DNA from: Candidatus Methylomirabilota bacterium
Lineage (GTDB): Bacteria > Methylomirabilota > Methylomirabilia > Methylomirabilales > Methylomirabilaceae
Assembly: GCA_028870115.1 (NCBI GenBank)
Contig: JAGWQH010000067.1
Span: 1-36,072, forward strand
Length of the DNA: 36,072 bases
Direction of reading: 5' to 3'
Below, one piece after another: positions 22,027 to 31,044 of the stretch. Numbering within the stretch: position 1 is the first letter of the stretch; each line of letters opens with the position of its first letter. The notes under the pieces were generated by a model. That model ran no database searches. It was not told where the DNA came from and saw nothing but the letters and a program-made list of their open reading frames with translations. A program made the translations under genes and the position numbers.

Positions 22027-22727
22027 CACCCTTTCCAATAGAGGATCCGACCGCATCCTTCGCAGGTGCGAATCTCCTCGTTCCGGCGAATCTCATTGTA
22101 TAACTGAGGCGTGATGGTTACGTGGCAACCTTCGCAAGAACGGCTCGTTGCGTTGGCTACCGCCAGGCCGTCTCGACTCTTGAGGAGCCGAAGGTATAAC
22201 TGTAACAGGGATGCCTCTACGTTCCTCGACCGGCTTTCTCTGGTCTTTCGTAATATCGACAGGCGGCCCTGTAGTTTTTGCAACTCGTCCTGTCGCTGCT
22301 GCTTATTCTTCAGGAACTCCGCCTGTGTGACCCGGACCTTCTCATCCTCCTGACCCCGGATCTTCATCACGCGATCGATATCGTCGAGGCTGACGAGAAT
22401 CTCTTCCTCTAGCGTTGAAATCTTCTGCTTCAGCCCATCGACCTCCTTCAGGGTTGCAGAGTATTCCTGGTTGGTCTTGATTTCATAGAGACGACCTTGT
22501 CGCTTTTTGAGCTCTCTGCCGGCCTCATCCAACTCGCGCTCTTTCTGGCGGCGAAGCTTCTGGAGTTTTTCCACCTCAGCGGTGGCCGCATCGAGGACTG
22601 CCTTGGCTTGAACTAATTGCTGCTCCATCATCCGGATCTGATCCGGGATGGTGGCGATGGCCCCATCGAGCACGGCGATTTCGGCGTCGAGCCCCTGTAG
22701 TTCGATGAGTTGCTCTAAGTCCTGAAG
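22026..22727 (-). CDS. C4-type zinc-ribbon coiled-coil protein
   Basis: A 233-residue protein made of a long coiled coil (about residues 25-170, rich in KLQKLRRQKERELDEAGREL-type heptads) followed by a zinc ribbon with CEGCHV and CEGCGRILY. The family also has TNQEYSATLKEVDGLKQKI, present here. Members occur widely in bacteria; a ribosome or RNA-binding role has been suggested, and nothing here decides it. The GTG at 22727 follows GGAGGG and is preferred over the TTG at 22748. It is the first gene of the zinc-ribbon-rnhA-lemA-dciA cluster. Confidence 0.85.
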   Translation of the reverse strand, partial: LQDLEQLIELQGLDAEIAVLDGAIATIPDQIRMMEQQLVQAKAVLDAATAEVEKLQKLRRQKERELDEAGRELKKRQGRLYEIKTNQEYSATLKEVDGLKQKISTLEEEILVSLDDIDRVMKIRGQEDEKVRVTQAEFLKNKQQRQDELQKLQGRLSILRKTRESRSRNVEASLLQLYLRLLKSRDGLAVANATSRSCEGCHVTITPQLYNEIRRNEEIRTCEGCGRILYWKG

Positions 22728-22765
22728 CACGTTGCCCTCCGGTGGCAAGAGACTAGCGACAACCG

Positions 22766-22842
22766 TGGTGGGCCCACCTGGACTCGAACCAGGGACGACC
22801 CGGTTATGAGCCGGGGGCTCTAACCAACTGAGCTATGGGCCC
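22766..22842 (-). tRNA. tRNA with CAT anticodon (Met or Ile2)
   Basis: A 77-base cloverleaf on the minus strand: acceptor GGGCCCA/TGGGCCC, D arm AGCTCAGTTGGTTAGAGC, anticodon loop CTCATAA (anticodon at 22806-22808), T arm with GGTTCGAGTCC, and an encoded CCA end. A CAT anticodon can mean elongator Met or, after lysidine modification, Ile. The sequence does not settle this by eye. It lies between rpoD and the zinc-ribbon gene. Confidence 0.95.
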
Positions 22843-22891
22843 CAGCAGAAGATCAGCAACTAGTGCAGTGTCCCACAAATACCTTTCCAAT

Positions 22892-22969
22892 CCGTTCGTG
22901 GTGAGCTTGTCGAACCCATGAACGGAACCTATTGACCTACTGCACCTTCGACAGGCTCAGGGCGAACGG
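22892..22969. repeat. Dispersed inverted-arm element, copy 1
   Basis: Two 25-bp arms, CCGTTCGTGGTGAGCTTG... at 22892-22916 and ...CTCAGGGCGAACGG at 22945-22969, are imperfect reverse complements separated by 28 bp. The same element in the opposite orientation is at 30233-30311. It could fold into a long hairpin downstream of rpoD. Confidence 0.8.
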
Positions 22970-22999
22970 AAGGTGTAACGAATCGTTGGATACGCTGCC

Positions 23000-24964
23000 C
23001 TAGGATTCCACAAAACTCTTGAGCTTCCTGCTCCGAGTGGGGTGGCGGAGTTTCCGTAGCGCCTTGGCCTCAATCTGCCTGATCCGCTCGCGGGTCACAT
23101 CAAACTGCTGGCCTACTTCCTCCAAGGTATGATCCCGTCCATCCCCGAGCCCGAAACGGAGCTTCAAGATCTTTTGCTCCCGTTCCGTCAGCGTCTCGAG
23201 TACCTGCTCGGTCTGGCCGCTTAAGTTCATGCCGATGACGGCCTCGATCGGGGAGATCACCGCTTTATCCTCGATGAAGTCGCCTAGATGAGATCCTTCC
23301 TCCTCTCCGATAGGCGTTTCCAGAGAGATCGGTTCCTGAGCGATCTTCAGAACTTTCCTGACCTTATCAACCGGCAGATCGATCTTCTGGGCGATCTCCT
23401 CCGGGGTCGGCTCCCTGCCAAATTCCTGAACCAGGTACCGGGAGGCGCGGGTCAACTTGTTGATGGTTTCGATCATATGAACAGGGATCCGGATGGTGCG
23501 GGCCTGATCGGCAATGGCTCGCGTGATCGCCTGGCGGACCCACCACGTGGCATACGTGCTGAACTTATATCCCCGTTGGTATTCAAACTTATCGACCGCC
23601 CGCATCAGGCCGATGTTCCCCTCCTGAATCAGGTCAAGGAACTGAAGGCCACGATTGGTGTATTTCTTCGCAATGCTGATCACCAGGCGGAGGTTGGCCT
23701 CCACCATCTCCTTCTTCGCCAGATACGCCTTTCGCTCGCCGTTGGTAATGGCATGCAGCAAAGACCGCAACTCCTTTGGGGAGGCATCGGCCTCTTCTTC
23801 GACCCTCCGAATCTTTCGCTGGATAGCCGTGACGGCGTGTTCACATTCATCCAGCCCCTTCCGGTCGAGCCCCGTCCGACGTAGAATTCCTCGTAAGGCG
23901 ACCGGTTTACCCCGGCCGTTGCCGGAGATGATTCGGATATCCTCCATAGTCAAGTGGTGGACCCGCGCCACCTCACGAAGCTCCTGCTCGCCCTGTTCGA
24001 TCCGTTCCAGGAGATTGCGGATTCTGGCCACCACCCGCTCGATCACCCGCTGGTTCACATGGAGCTTTCGAATCAGTGTGGCCTGCGCCGCCTTGCGGCG
24101 CGCCAGCTCATCCAGGATCTTCTGCTGCCACCGCTCGCTGAGACGGCCAACGCCGCGCTGGTAACGGCGCCGGAGGCCATCGATCTTGACCTGCTCATCC
24201 CGGAGGGCTTCCAGGGACGGGGTGTGTTCGACAAGCAACTCGCGCTCTTTCTGCTCGGAGAGCTCGTCGAACTCATTGAGCGAGAGCAGCTCATAAATAC
24301 GAGCCCTGCCGTGCAAAAGCCGCTCCCCGATTTCCGTGATCTCCCGAACCGCGACCCCCGCCTGGCAGACAGCTTCGGCTACCTCTTTGTGGCCTTCTTC
24401 GATTCGTTTCGCAATCTGAATCTCCCCTTCACGGGTCAGCAGCGGGGTTTTCCCCATCTCCCGCAGATACATCCGAACCGGGTCGTCGGTCCTGCCGACG
24501 GTCGATGGAATCAGCTCTGGTTCCGCCTCGGCGCTTTCTTCTTCCTGCTGGGGCGCAGGCGATCTGGCCGCTTTAGATCGCTGTGTTTCATCAACGACTT
24601 CGATATCCATCTCATCGAAGAGATTGAGAATCTTATCGATCTGGTCGCCGGATGTGACCTCTTCCGGTAGAAAGCTATTCACCTCATCGTAGGTCAGATA
24701 CCCCTTTTTCCGCCCGAGCGACACCAGCGGCTTGATCCCCTCTTTGACAGCAGCCTGGACTATCGTGGCCGGCTTTTTGGCGTTTCTGGAGCCGGTATTG
24801 CTCCGAGCGTCCTTTGCCGGCGGAGTAACAGGGGCCGCCTCTGTCTTATCCCGTTTACTCAAGACAGCCCGCTTGCGAACCACATGAAGAGGGCGCGTGA
24901 CCTGACTGCGCGTTCTCCATCGAGCGGCTTTCGACGGTCGTCTTGGCTCGTGCGCATTTGCCAT
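23000..24964 (-). CDS. rpoD: RNA polymerase primary sigma factor RpoD
   Basis: A 654-residue sigma-70. Region 1.1 is at about 70-125 ([20 protein letters not shown]), region 1.2 at 155-190 ([22 protein letters not shown]), then a long non-conserved region, region 2 ([39 protein letters not shown] and [10 protein letters not shown]), region 3 ([13 protein letters not shown]) and region 4 ([20 protein letters not shown]) for the -35 element. The ATG at 24964 follows AAAAGGGAG. It lies 58 bp after dnaG in the classical macromolecular-synthesis order. Confidence 0.97.
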   Translation of the reverse strand: MANAHEPRRPSKAARWRTRSQVTRPLHVVRKRAVLSKRDKTEAAPVTPPAKDARSNTGSRNAKKPATIVQAAVKEGIKPLVSLGRKKGYLTYDEVNSFLPEEVTSGDQIDKILNLFDEMDIEVVDETQRSKAARSPAPQQEEESAEAEPELIPSTVGRTDDPVRMYLREMGKTPLLTREGEIQIAKRIEEGHKEVAEAVCQAGVAVREITEIGERLLHGRARIYELLSLNEFDELSEQKERELLVEHTPSLEALRDEQVKIDGLRRRYQRGVGRLSERWQQKILDELARRKAAQATLIRKLHVNQRVIERVVARIRNLLERIEQGEQELREVARVHHLTMEDIRIISGNGRGKPVALRGILRRTGLDRKGLDECEHAVTAIQRKIRRVEEEADASPKELRSLLHAITNGERKAYLAKKEMVEANLRLVISIAKKYTNRGLQFLDLIQEGNIGLMRAVDKFEYQRGYKFSTYATWWVRQAITRAIADQARTIRIPVHMIETINKLTRASRYLVQEFGREPTPEEIAQKIDLPVDKVRKVLKIAQEPISLETPIGEEEGSHLGDFIEDKAVISPIEAVIGMNLSGQTEQVLETLTEREQKILKLRFGLGDGRDHTLEEVGQQFDVTRERIRQIEAKALRKLRHPTRSRKLKSFVES

Positions 24965-25022
24965 ACTGTCTCCCTTTTATTTCCATCTGTCAGTCATCTG
25001 CTATGAAACTATGAGCTATAAG

Positions 25023-26822
25023 TTATCTCAAGGCCCCGCGATACTGTCCGGACGCAAGAGGAGGCCGGTCGCGGCTGAGCGCAAGAAACTGGGCCTGCAG
25101 GCGCGTAACGGTCGCATGATCACCCGCTCGTTCGGCCACTTCCATCTGTCGCCGGAGTTCATCGCCCTTTTCGCGCTCATGCCTGACTGCGAGGCGCGCA
25201 AGATAATCGGAGAGGGCTCGCTCAATCGCCTCCTCCCCGTCGTACTCCCCGAGATCTGTTGCCAACAACTGCGTGAGTACCCGCTGCGCTCCCGGTTCTA
25301 CCATCGCGAGGGGTATCGCGCCACGGCTCGCCTCGGGCTCCATGATCGCGTACTGAAAGATCCTGCGAAGTATGCGATCCTCCAACTCCTCCGGCCGCAC
25401 GCACTCCCGCACACGATGGGCCGCGCCGGGATGGTGCAGCGCCAGGTGGATAAGCTTCCACTCTATCGACGGCAACCCTCTGGGTTGCAGCGTTGGCGGC
25501 ATGGTGTCCCGCTTGCGGCCTCTCACCTGGAGGTTGAGCTCGCGGACGATCGCGTCATTGGAGAGCGATACGCGGCGCGCCAGCTTTTCCGAATAACGCT
25601 GCCGCGTAATCTCATTACCGACGGCGCCTAAGATGGGCAGGACGGCATTCACCGCTTCGGCCTGGCCTTCGGGGCTGGTCAGATCGAACCCTGAGACCTT
25701 CCGATCGAGCAGGAACTCTATCAGGTCCTTCGATTGTGCGAGCGCCTCGGCGAACGCTGACGGGCCGCGCTCCCGCAGAAAACGATCAGGATCTTCTCCG
25801 TCCGGCAGCAGGATCACCCGCCAGTCCAGCCCGCTGTTGAGTAAGCTCTCGACGCAACGCCTCGCCGCGGCGATCCCGGCCGGGTCCGGATCGAATATCA
25901 GTAACGCCCGTGTCGTAAACCGGCGGAGCAGGCCGATCTGTTGAGCGGTCAGCGCTGTGCCCAGGACTGCCACGGTGTGTTGTACGCCATGCGCGTGCAG
26001 CGCGATCAGGTCGAAATACCCTTCCACCACAAGGGCCGACCCCCGATCGCGAATGGCGGGTGCCGCCAGGTGCAGACCGAAAAGATGCGCCCCCTTTTTA
26101 TAGATAGGGGTCTCCGGAGAGTTCAGGTATTTCGGCAGGGAATCGTCCAGGACACGGCCGCCGAAGGCGATCACTTGACCCGTCGGATCGCAGATCGGGA
26201 TCATCAGCCGGTTTCGAAAGCGGTCATACGCCCCACTCCCATCTTTGCGCGGCAGCGCCAGCCCCGCCTCCTCCACCTGTTTCTTGGAGAATCCCCGGCG
26301 CAGCAGGTGGCGAAGGAGCCCATCCCAGGAAGCTGCTGCGTACCCGAGCCTGAACTGCTCAACCGCTGAATCCGGGATTCCACGACTTTTCAGATACTCA
26401 CGGGCAGTCGTCCCGACCGACTGATGCTGAAGCTGGTGGCGAAAGAATTCCGCCGCCACCTTGTGAATCTCCAGCAGCCCCAGGCGCGCGTGCTCGTTCT
26501 GTCCCGTCCCTCTTTTGGCATTGTCGCGGAATTGCGCCGGCAGGCTGATCCCGGCTCGATCGGCCAACGACCGGATCGCCTCGGGGAAGCTCAGGTGTTC
26601 CTGCTTCATCAGGAACCCGATCGCATCCCCGCCTTCCCCGCAGCCAAAACAGTGAAAGATCTGACGCTCCGGGTTGACTGTGAAAGAAGGGGTCTTTTCG
26701 CTATGAAAGGGGCACAGGGCCTTATAGTGACGTCCGGCAGGCTTCAGTGGGAGGTAGCTGCCAACAAGCTGTACGATGTCGGTACCGGCCAGCACCCGGG
26801 AGACCGCCTCCTCCGAGATCAC
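25023..26822 (-). CDS. dnaG: DNA primase DnaG
   Basis: A 599-residue primase. The N-terminal CHC2 zinc finger (CPFHSEKTPSFTV then FHCFGCGEGGD), the TOPRIM domain (VVEGYFDLIALHAHG, then LIFDPDPAG) and the C-terminal helicase-binding part are in order. I chose the GTG at 26822: the protein then starts MISEEAVSRVLAGTDIVQLVG, the family's usual beginning, and AAGGA lies seven bases upstream. A longer frame to 26867 would overlap mutS2. It makes primers for the replication fork. mutS2 ends 16 bp before it and rpoD follows. Confidence 0.96.
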   Translation of the reverse strand: MISEEAVSRVLAGTDIVQLVGSYLPLKPAGRHYKALCPFHSEKTPSFTVNPERQIFHCFGCGEGGDAIGFLMKQEHLSFPEAIRSLADRAGISLPAQFRDNAKRGTGQNEHARLGLLEIHKVAAEFFRHQLQHQSVGTTAREYLKSRGIPDSAVEQFRLGYAAASWDGLLRHLLRRGFSKKQVEEAGLALPRKDGSGAYDRFRNRLMIPICDPTGQVIAFGGRVLDDSLPKYLNSPETPIYKKGAHLFGLHLAAPAIRDRGSALVVEGYFDLIALHAHGVQHTVAVLGTALTAQQIGLLRRFTTRALLIFDPDPAGIAAARRCVESLLNSGLDWRVILLPDGEDPDRFLRERGPSAFAEALAQSKDLIEFLLDRKVSGFDLTSPEGQAEAVNAVLPILGAVGNEITRQRYSEKLARRVSLSNDAIVRELNLQVRGRKRDTMPPTLQPRGLPSIEWKLIHLALHHPGAAHRVRECVRPEELEDRILRRIFQYAIMEPEASRGAIPLAMVEPGAQRVLTQLLATDLGEYDGEEAIERALSDYLARLAVRHEREKGDELRRQMEVAERAGDHATVTRLQAQFLALSRDRPPLASGQYRGALR

Positions 26823-26838
26823 TGTCCGCTCATCCTTT

Positions 26839-29253
26839 TCATGCCGCTCCGCCCATGTGAACACCATGGGGATGTAACTCTACAATGGTAGCGCCGATCC
26901 CTCCTTCACGGTAGTCGGCTACCCGAAAGCTCTCGACCAGCGGGTGGTTGAGAAGAAGCTCCGCAACCGCTTTTCTGAGGATTCCAGAGCCCTTTCCATG
27001 GATAATGCGAACGGTGGAAAGTCCGACGATGAAAGCGTCTCCAACATACTGGTCAAGACGCCGTGCCGCTTCAGTCGCATCACACCCGATCAGATTCAGT
27101 TCCCCATTCACGTCATCCTGTGTCCTGGATAGTCGGATCGGCCTGTTCGTCTCACTCCGACCGGAATCACCCGGGGACACAACGGCTTCCAGAGGGACCC
27201 TCACCTTGCCAAGAGGAAGCCGGATTTCTACTATCCCGGCAGGTGAGGGCTTTCCGATCACAGTCCCACGCTGCCCGAGCCCCTTGATGACAACCTCCTG
27301 CCCATCGCGAACCGAAGCCGCGTCAATGTTGCTTTCTACGCGATCCGAACCGGTCACATCGCTGAGTCTGGTCTTTGTCTCCTGCTCCAGGTCGAAGAGT
27401 CGCCGGCGCACCTGCGCCGCCGACCGCCCACGTGACTGCTCCGACCTGAACTCCCGGAGGAGTCGATCGATCTCAGCTCGAGCGTCAGCAACAGCTCCCT
27501 CGGTCTGTTGACAGGCCAGCCGGTACAATTGCTCAGCCTCAGCCCTCGCCGCGTCCCGTCGAGCCTCGGCCTCACCGCGCGCCTTCGCCGTCTCGGCGGC
27601 CTCGCGGGTCAGTGTCTCACGCTCTTCGGCGAGGCGCGCCTGCTCGCCCTCCAGCCGATCCAGCAGCAGACGTAAAGGATCGCGTCCCTCGCCAAGCAGC
27701 CTCTCAGCCTGCTGAATGACTCCCGGAGGCAACCCGACCCGAGCGGCAATCGCCAGGCCATGGCTGCGACCAGAAAGTCCAATTAATAATTTATACAGCG
27801 GTTTCAGGGTGTCAAGGTCGAACTCAACGCAGCCGTTTTCGATTCGAGGATGCGAATAGGCATAGGCCTTGATGGCGTCCAGGTGCGTGGTCGCCACGAC
27901 CAGCGCGCCCCGCTCCAGAAGCGCCTCAAGGATGGCGATTCCCAGGCACGCCCCTTCGACCGGATCGGTGCCGGCGCCGAGCTCGTCAAGCAATACCAGG
28001 GTCCCGGGGCGTACCGCGTCGAGGATGCGCCGAATCTGACTGATGTGGGAGGAAAAGGTACTCAGGCTTTGCTCAATGCTCTGCTCGTCGCCAATATCCG
28101 CCAGGACGCCGCTGAACAAGGGGACCTCGGAGTCCGGAGAGGCCGGCAGGTGTAAACCGGCCTGCGCCATCAGCGAGAGCAGGCCGGCGGTCTTCAAGGC
28201 GACCGTTTTGCCGCCGGTATTCGGTCCGGTGATGAGCAGCGCGTCAAAGCCATCGCCCAGACGCAGGTCGATGGGTACGGTCTGGTGAGCCCCGGCCGCG
28301 TCTATCTGTTCCAGCAGGAGCGGGTGCCGGGCCTCGCGCAGCAGCAGAGGACCTCTGTCTTTCAAGGAGACAGGGGCACAGTGAAGCGCGTCGGCAAATC
28401 GAGCCGCGGCAGATCGGACGTCCAATTCAGCCGCGAGCAGTATCGTCGAGAGGACCGCATCGGCCTTAGAGCGGAGAGAGGCAGTGAGCGCGGCCAGCAC
28501 CCTTCTGATCTCCTCCTCTTCAGATCGCTGCAACAACCGTAGTTGGTTATTGAGCTCTACCACCTCCTGGGGTTCCAGGAAGATGGTGACGCCGCTGACG
28601 GATCGATCCTGGACCACACCCTTCACGACGGCCCGGTAGTTCGGTTTGACAGGGATCACATACCGGTCGTTTCGGAGCGTCACAAGCGATTCGGCGATGT
28701 AGGGCTGGAGGGCAGGGGCCATCAGCAGAGACTGCAATCGAGCATGGATCAGGTTGCGGAGTTCATGGAGTCGAAGTCGAAGCTGGTTGAGCTTGCGGCT
28801 GGCCGTGTCCTTGATCTCTCCATCCGCGTCGATGGCTGCATGAATCTCCTCTATCAGGTCGGTATGATCATCCAGTCGGGAAGCGATGGCATGAAGTTGC
28901 GGGCACAACTCCCTGGAGCGTACGATTACGTGGCGGATCGCCGCTGCCGCTTCGAGCGATGTGGCGACCCTGATGAAATCGATTGCCGCGAGCACGGTCC
29001 CCTCTGGTCGGGATCGCCGGACCGACTCTCTGATGTCAAACAGCTGGTCAAATGGAAGTGTGGCTTCCCTGGACAGCAGCGCCCGGAACTCCTCAACCTC
29101 GTTCCGGACTGTCTTCGCTTCCTCCAGCGTTGGAAGAGGATGGATGCCTTGTGCCAACTCTCTTCCCAGCGGCGATCCGGCCTTGGCAGCCAATCGTGCC
29201 TGGATGGCCGGCCACTCCAGGACTTCGAGGGTGTGCTGGTCGATCTGATTCAT
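26839..29253 (-). CDS. mutS2: MutS2, endonuclease MutS2/Smr-type ATPase
   Basis: An 804-residue MutS2. It has the clamp/lever helices, the ABC ATPase with Walker A TGPNTGGKT and VLLDELGAGTDPVEG, a KOW-like segment (GQEVVIKGLGQRGTVIG) and a C-terminal Smr nuclease domain ending IIHGKGSGILRKAVAELL. The MutS mismatch-binding domain I is absent, as in all MutS2. Proposed roles are suppression of recombination and rescue of collided ribosomes. It lies directly upstream of dnaG, an unusual addition to the rpsU-dnaG-rpoD block. Start ATG 29253 has only a weak ribosome-binding site. Confidence 0.95.
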   Translation of the reverse strand: MNQIDQHTLEVLEWPAIQARLAAKAGSPLGRELAQGIHPLPTLEEAKTVRNEVEEFRALLSREATLPFDQLFDIRESVRRSRPEGTVLAAIDFIRVATSLEAAAAIRHVIVRSRELCPQLHAIASRLDDHTDLIEEIHAAIDADGEIKDTASRKLNQLRLRLHELRNLIHARLQSLLMAPALQPYIAESLVTLRNDRYVIPVKPNYRAVVKGVVQDRSVSGVTIFLEPQEVVELNNQLRLLQRSEEEEIRRVLAALTASLRSKADAVLSTILLAAELDVRSAAARFADALHCAPVSLKDRGPLLLREARHPLLLEQIDAAGAHQTVPIDLRLGDGFDALLITGPNTGGKTVALKTAGLLSLMAQAGLHLPASPDSEVPLFSGVLADIGDEQSIEQSLSTFSSHISQIRRILDAVRPGTLVLLDELGAGTDPVEGACLGIAILEALLERGALVVATTHLDAIKAYAYSHPRIENGCVEFDLDTLKPLYKLLIGLSGRSHGLAIAARVGLPPGVIQQAERLLGEGRDPLRLLLDRLEGEQARLAEERETLTREAAETAKARGEAEARRDAARAEAEQLYRLACQQTEGAVADARAEIDRLLREFRSEQSRGRSAAQVRRRLFDLEQETKTRLSDVTGSDRVESNIDAASVRDGQEVVIKGLGQRGTVIGKPSPAGIVEIRLPLGKVRVPLEAVVSPGDSGRSETNRPIRLSRTQDDVNGELNLIGCDATEAARRLDQYVGDAFIVGLSTVRIIHGKGSGILRKAVAELLLNHPLVESFRVADYREGGIGATIVELHPHGVHMGGAA

Positions 29254-29307
29254 CTAACGCATGGGCCTCCGGATGCCCAGGGACCGCGTGGATCCACTAT
29301 AAACGCA

Positions 29308-29333
29308 CAGGGGACTCGAAATCGAGTCCCCTG
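29308..29333. other. Perfect 12-bp hairpin between yqeY and mutS2
   Basis: CAGGGGACTCGA and TCGAGTCCCCTG flank a 2-base loop. On the minus strand it is followed by TGCGTTTATAG, not a run of T, so it is not a typical intrinsic terminator. It may instead slow RNA decay or attenuate transcription between yqeY (ends 29387) and mutS2 (starts 29253). Confidence 0.7.
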
Positions 29334-29386
29334 GACGGCCCACCCCAGTATGGGGGTCAATTCGTGATGAGGCAATTGCGCGGTCA

Positions 29387-29839
29387 TCACCGCCGTGACA
29401 ATGCGTCTTTGACCATCTGGCTGGCCACCTTCCCATCAGCCCGGCCTGAGATCTCCGGCATCAGGAGAGCCATGACCTTCCCCATATCCTTGACAGAACT
29501 CGCCTGCGCCGCGCCCACCGCTTCCTCTATCTTTTTTTGAAGCTCTTCCAGAGAGAGCGGCGGAGGCAGGTACGATTCGAGGAGCTTCAGCTCGGCCTCC
29601 TCCTTCGCGGCCAGTTCATCGCGTCCCCCCTTCATATACTGCTCGATGGCCTCTTTTCGGATCTTGCAAGACGCGATCACCGCCTGGATGATTTCCGAGT
29701 CGTCTAACTCTCCCCGCTTTTCTATTTCCCTATTCTTAATGAGCACGCTGAGCAGCCGAAGCACCGACGTCCTCAAGCGATCCCCACTTTTGAGGGCCGT
29801 CTTGAGGTCCTCGGCCAATCGCGCCTTTAACACGCCCAC
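29387..29839 (-). CDS. yqeY: GatB/YqeY-domain protein
   Basis: A 150-residue YqeY protein: LKARLAEDLKTALKSGDRLRTSVLRLL at the start, the central KEEAELKLLESYLPPPLS motif and the C-terminal GKVMALLMPEISGRADGKVAS helix, all of which it shares with the tail domain of the GatB amidotransferase subunit. A role in tRNA-linked amidation has been proposed but is unproven for the free-standing form. The GTG starts 3 bp after the rpsU stop, so the two are coupled; this pairing is common in bacteria. Confidence 0.95.
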   Translation of the reverse strand: MGVLKARLAEDLKTALKSGDRLRTSVLRLLSVLIKNREIEKRGELDDSEIIQAVIASCKIRKEAIEQYMKGGRDELAAKEEAELKLLESYLPPPLSLEELQKKIEEAVGAAQASSVKDMGKVMALLMPEISGRADGKVASQMVKDALSRR

Positions 29840-29842
29840 GCC

Positions 29843-30040
29843 CTACTCTACACCGAAGCGGACACGCTTCAAGGCCTTCTTTCTGGCAGCTATCGATTTT
29901 TTTTTGCGGCGGACACTGGGCTTCTCGTAATGCTCGCGCTTGCGGAGTTCTGACAAGACCCCAGCCTTCTCGCACTGTTTCTTGAAACGGCGGAGGGCGA
30001 CCTCGAACGACTCGTCCTCCTTGACCGTCACACTCGCCAT
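29843..30040 (-). CDS. rpsU: Ribosomal protein bS21
   Basis: A 65-residue bS21: [27 protein letters not shown] and [13 protein letters not shown] are standard, and the basic C-terminus is full length. It binds the 30S head near the anti-Shine-Dalgarno region. The ATG at 30040 gives the normal length; a GTG three codons upstream is possible. AAGGGGG lies about 10 bases before the ATG. It is the first gene of the rpsU-yqeY-mutS2-dnaG-rpoD series. I could not find a convincing promoter upstream. Confidence 0.95.
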   Translation of the reverse strand: MASVTVKEDESFEVALRRFKKQCEKAGVLSELRKREHYEKPSVRRKKKSIAARKKALKRVRFGVE

Positions 30041-30232
30041 CCCCTTCACACCCCCTTGTCAATAGCGATGAGATGCACTACGGTTTGACAGGCTTCTCTG
30101 CGGAAGCTGGAGGCTGCCGCATCCCGATTCGGCTATATTTTATTATGATCGCACCATTCGCACGTTAATGTCAATGTTTTTACCAGCGTTAAGCTTTTCC
30201 AGTGCAGCGTTCCTAGCACTTCTTTACATTTA

Positions 30233-30311
30233 CCGTTCGCCCTGAGCCAGTCGAAGGGCAATGTGTACTCAACGCCTCCCATCAGTGGTTCGACAGGCTC
30301 ACCACGAACGG
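30233..30311. repeat. Dispersed inverted-arm element, copy 2
   Basis: Arms at 30233-30257 and 30287-30311, 25 bp each with 29 bp between, are the reverse complement of the copy at 22892-22969 (arms agree, loops differ). It lies in the 355-bp space between rpsU and the cyclophilin gene, in which I see no gene. Confidence 0.8.
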
Positions 30312-30395
30312 ACTGTAAAGATTTCACCGGGACAGCACACTACTTTCTGCCAAGCAGGTTGTTCAACACCTTCCAAATCGGCTCAGCGTGTAGCC

Positions 30396-30902
30396 TCACT
30401 CAATAATCGTGACCTTCTTCATGACGTCCCCCCGCTTGATCTTCATAACGATGTCCATCCCCTCCACGACCTGGCCGAACACCGTGTATCCGCTGTCCAG
30501 CCTGGGTTGTGGCGCCAGGGTGATGTAGAACTGACTCCCAGCGCTGTTGGGCGCAGCGGTTTTCGCCATGGCCACCGCTCCGGTGGTGTGTTTGCGCGAA
30601 TTGACTTCATCCTTGATGGTGTAACCGGGCCCACCGGTACCGTCTCCCTTCGGATCACCGCCCTGAGCGACAAAGCCGGGCACAACCCGATGAAAAGTGA
30701 GGCCGTTGTAGAAACCCTGCTTGGCTAGCTTGATGAAGTTCGCTACGGTCCCTGGGGCGTCGTTCGCGTAGAGTTCCACTACGATCTTGCCGGCCGCCAT
30801 CTCGATGACAGCCTTTGGATTTTTCGTAGTCTCGGCCTCGGCCACAGCATGAAAACTCAACAAGACCAGCCCGACCCCCAGCATTCCAATCGCGCTTCGC
30901 AT
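30396..30902 (-). CDS. Secreted cyclophilin-type peptidyl-prolyl isomerase
   Basis: A 168-residue cyclophilin with a signal peptide ([23 protein letters not shown]), so it should act in the periplasm. The isomerase core is clear: [22 protein letters not shown] carries the active-site Arg, and [25 protein letters not shown] the QFYI strand. It is shorter than most cyclophilins, in the bacterial PpiA-like size range. The ATG at 30902 follows AGGAGG by six bases; a longer frame to 30968 lies upstream of it. It stands apart from its neighbours. Confidence 0.94.
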   Translation of the reverse strand: MRSAIGMLGVGLVLLSFHAVAEAETTKNPKAVIEMAAGKIVVELYANDAPGTVANFIKLAKQGFYNGLTFHRVVPGFVAQGGDPKGDGTGGPGYTIKDEVNSRKHTTGAVAMAKTAAPNSAGSQFYITLAPQPRLDSGYTVFGQVVEGMDIVMKIKRGDVMKKVTIIE

Positions 30903-31044
30903 CGCATTCCTCCTGTTAGAGTTGAAGTTGTGTCGGTTTTCAATACCACCACCACCTTTACCTGTCAAACCATTTCCCGCACGCTGACCCCCAGAACAGA
31001 TAGGGGCTCTCTAAGCAGTTACAGCAACGGTGTACATTGTGGGG

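Noticed and set aside
22766-22842. Assigning the CAT tRNA firmly to methionine
   Set aside because: A CAT anticodon is shared by elongator Met and lysidine-modified Ile tRNAs, and identity elements could not be weighed by eye.
30133-30327. Small minus-strand frame of 64 codons between rpsU and the cyclophilin gene
   Set aside because: It is created by the dispersed inverted-arm element (SVRGEPVEP-type reading of that repeat) and is not a gene.
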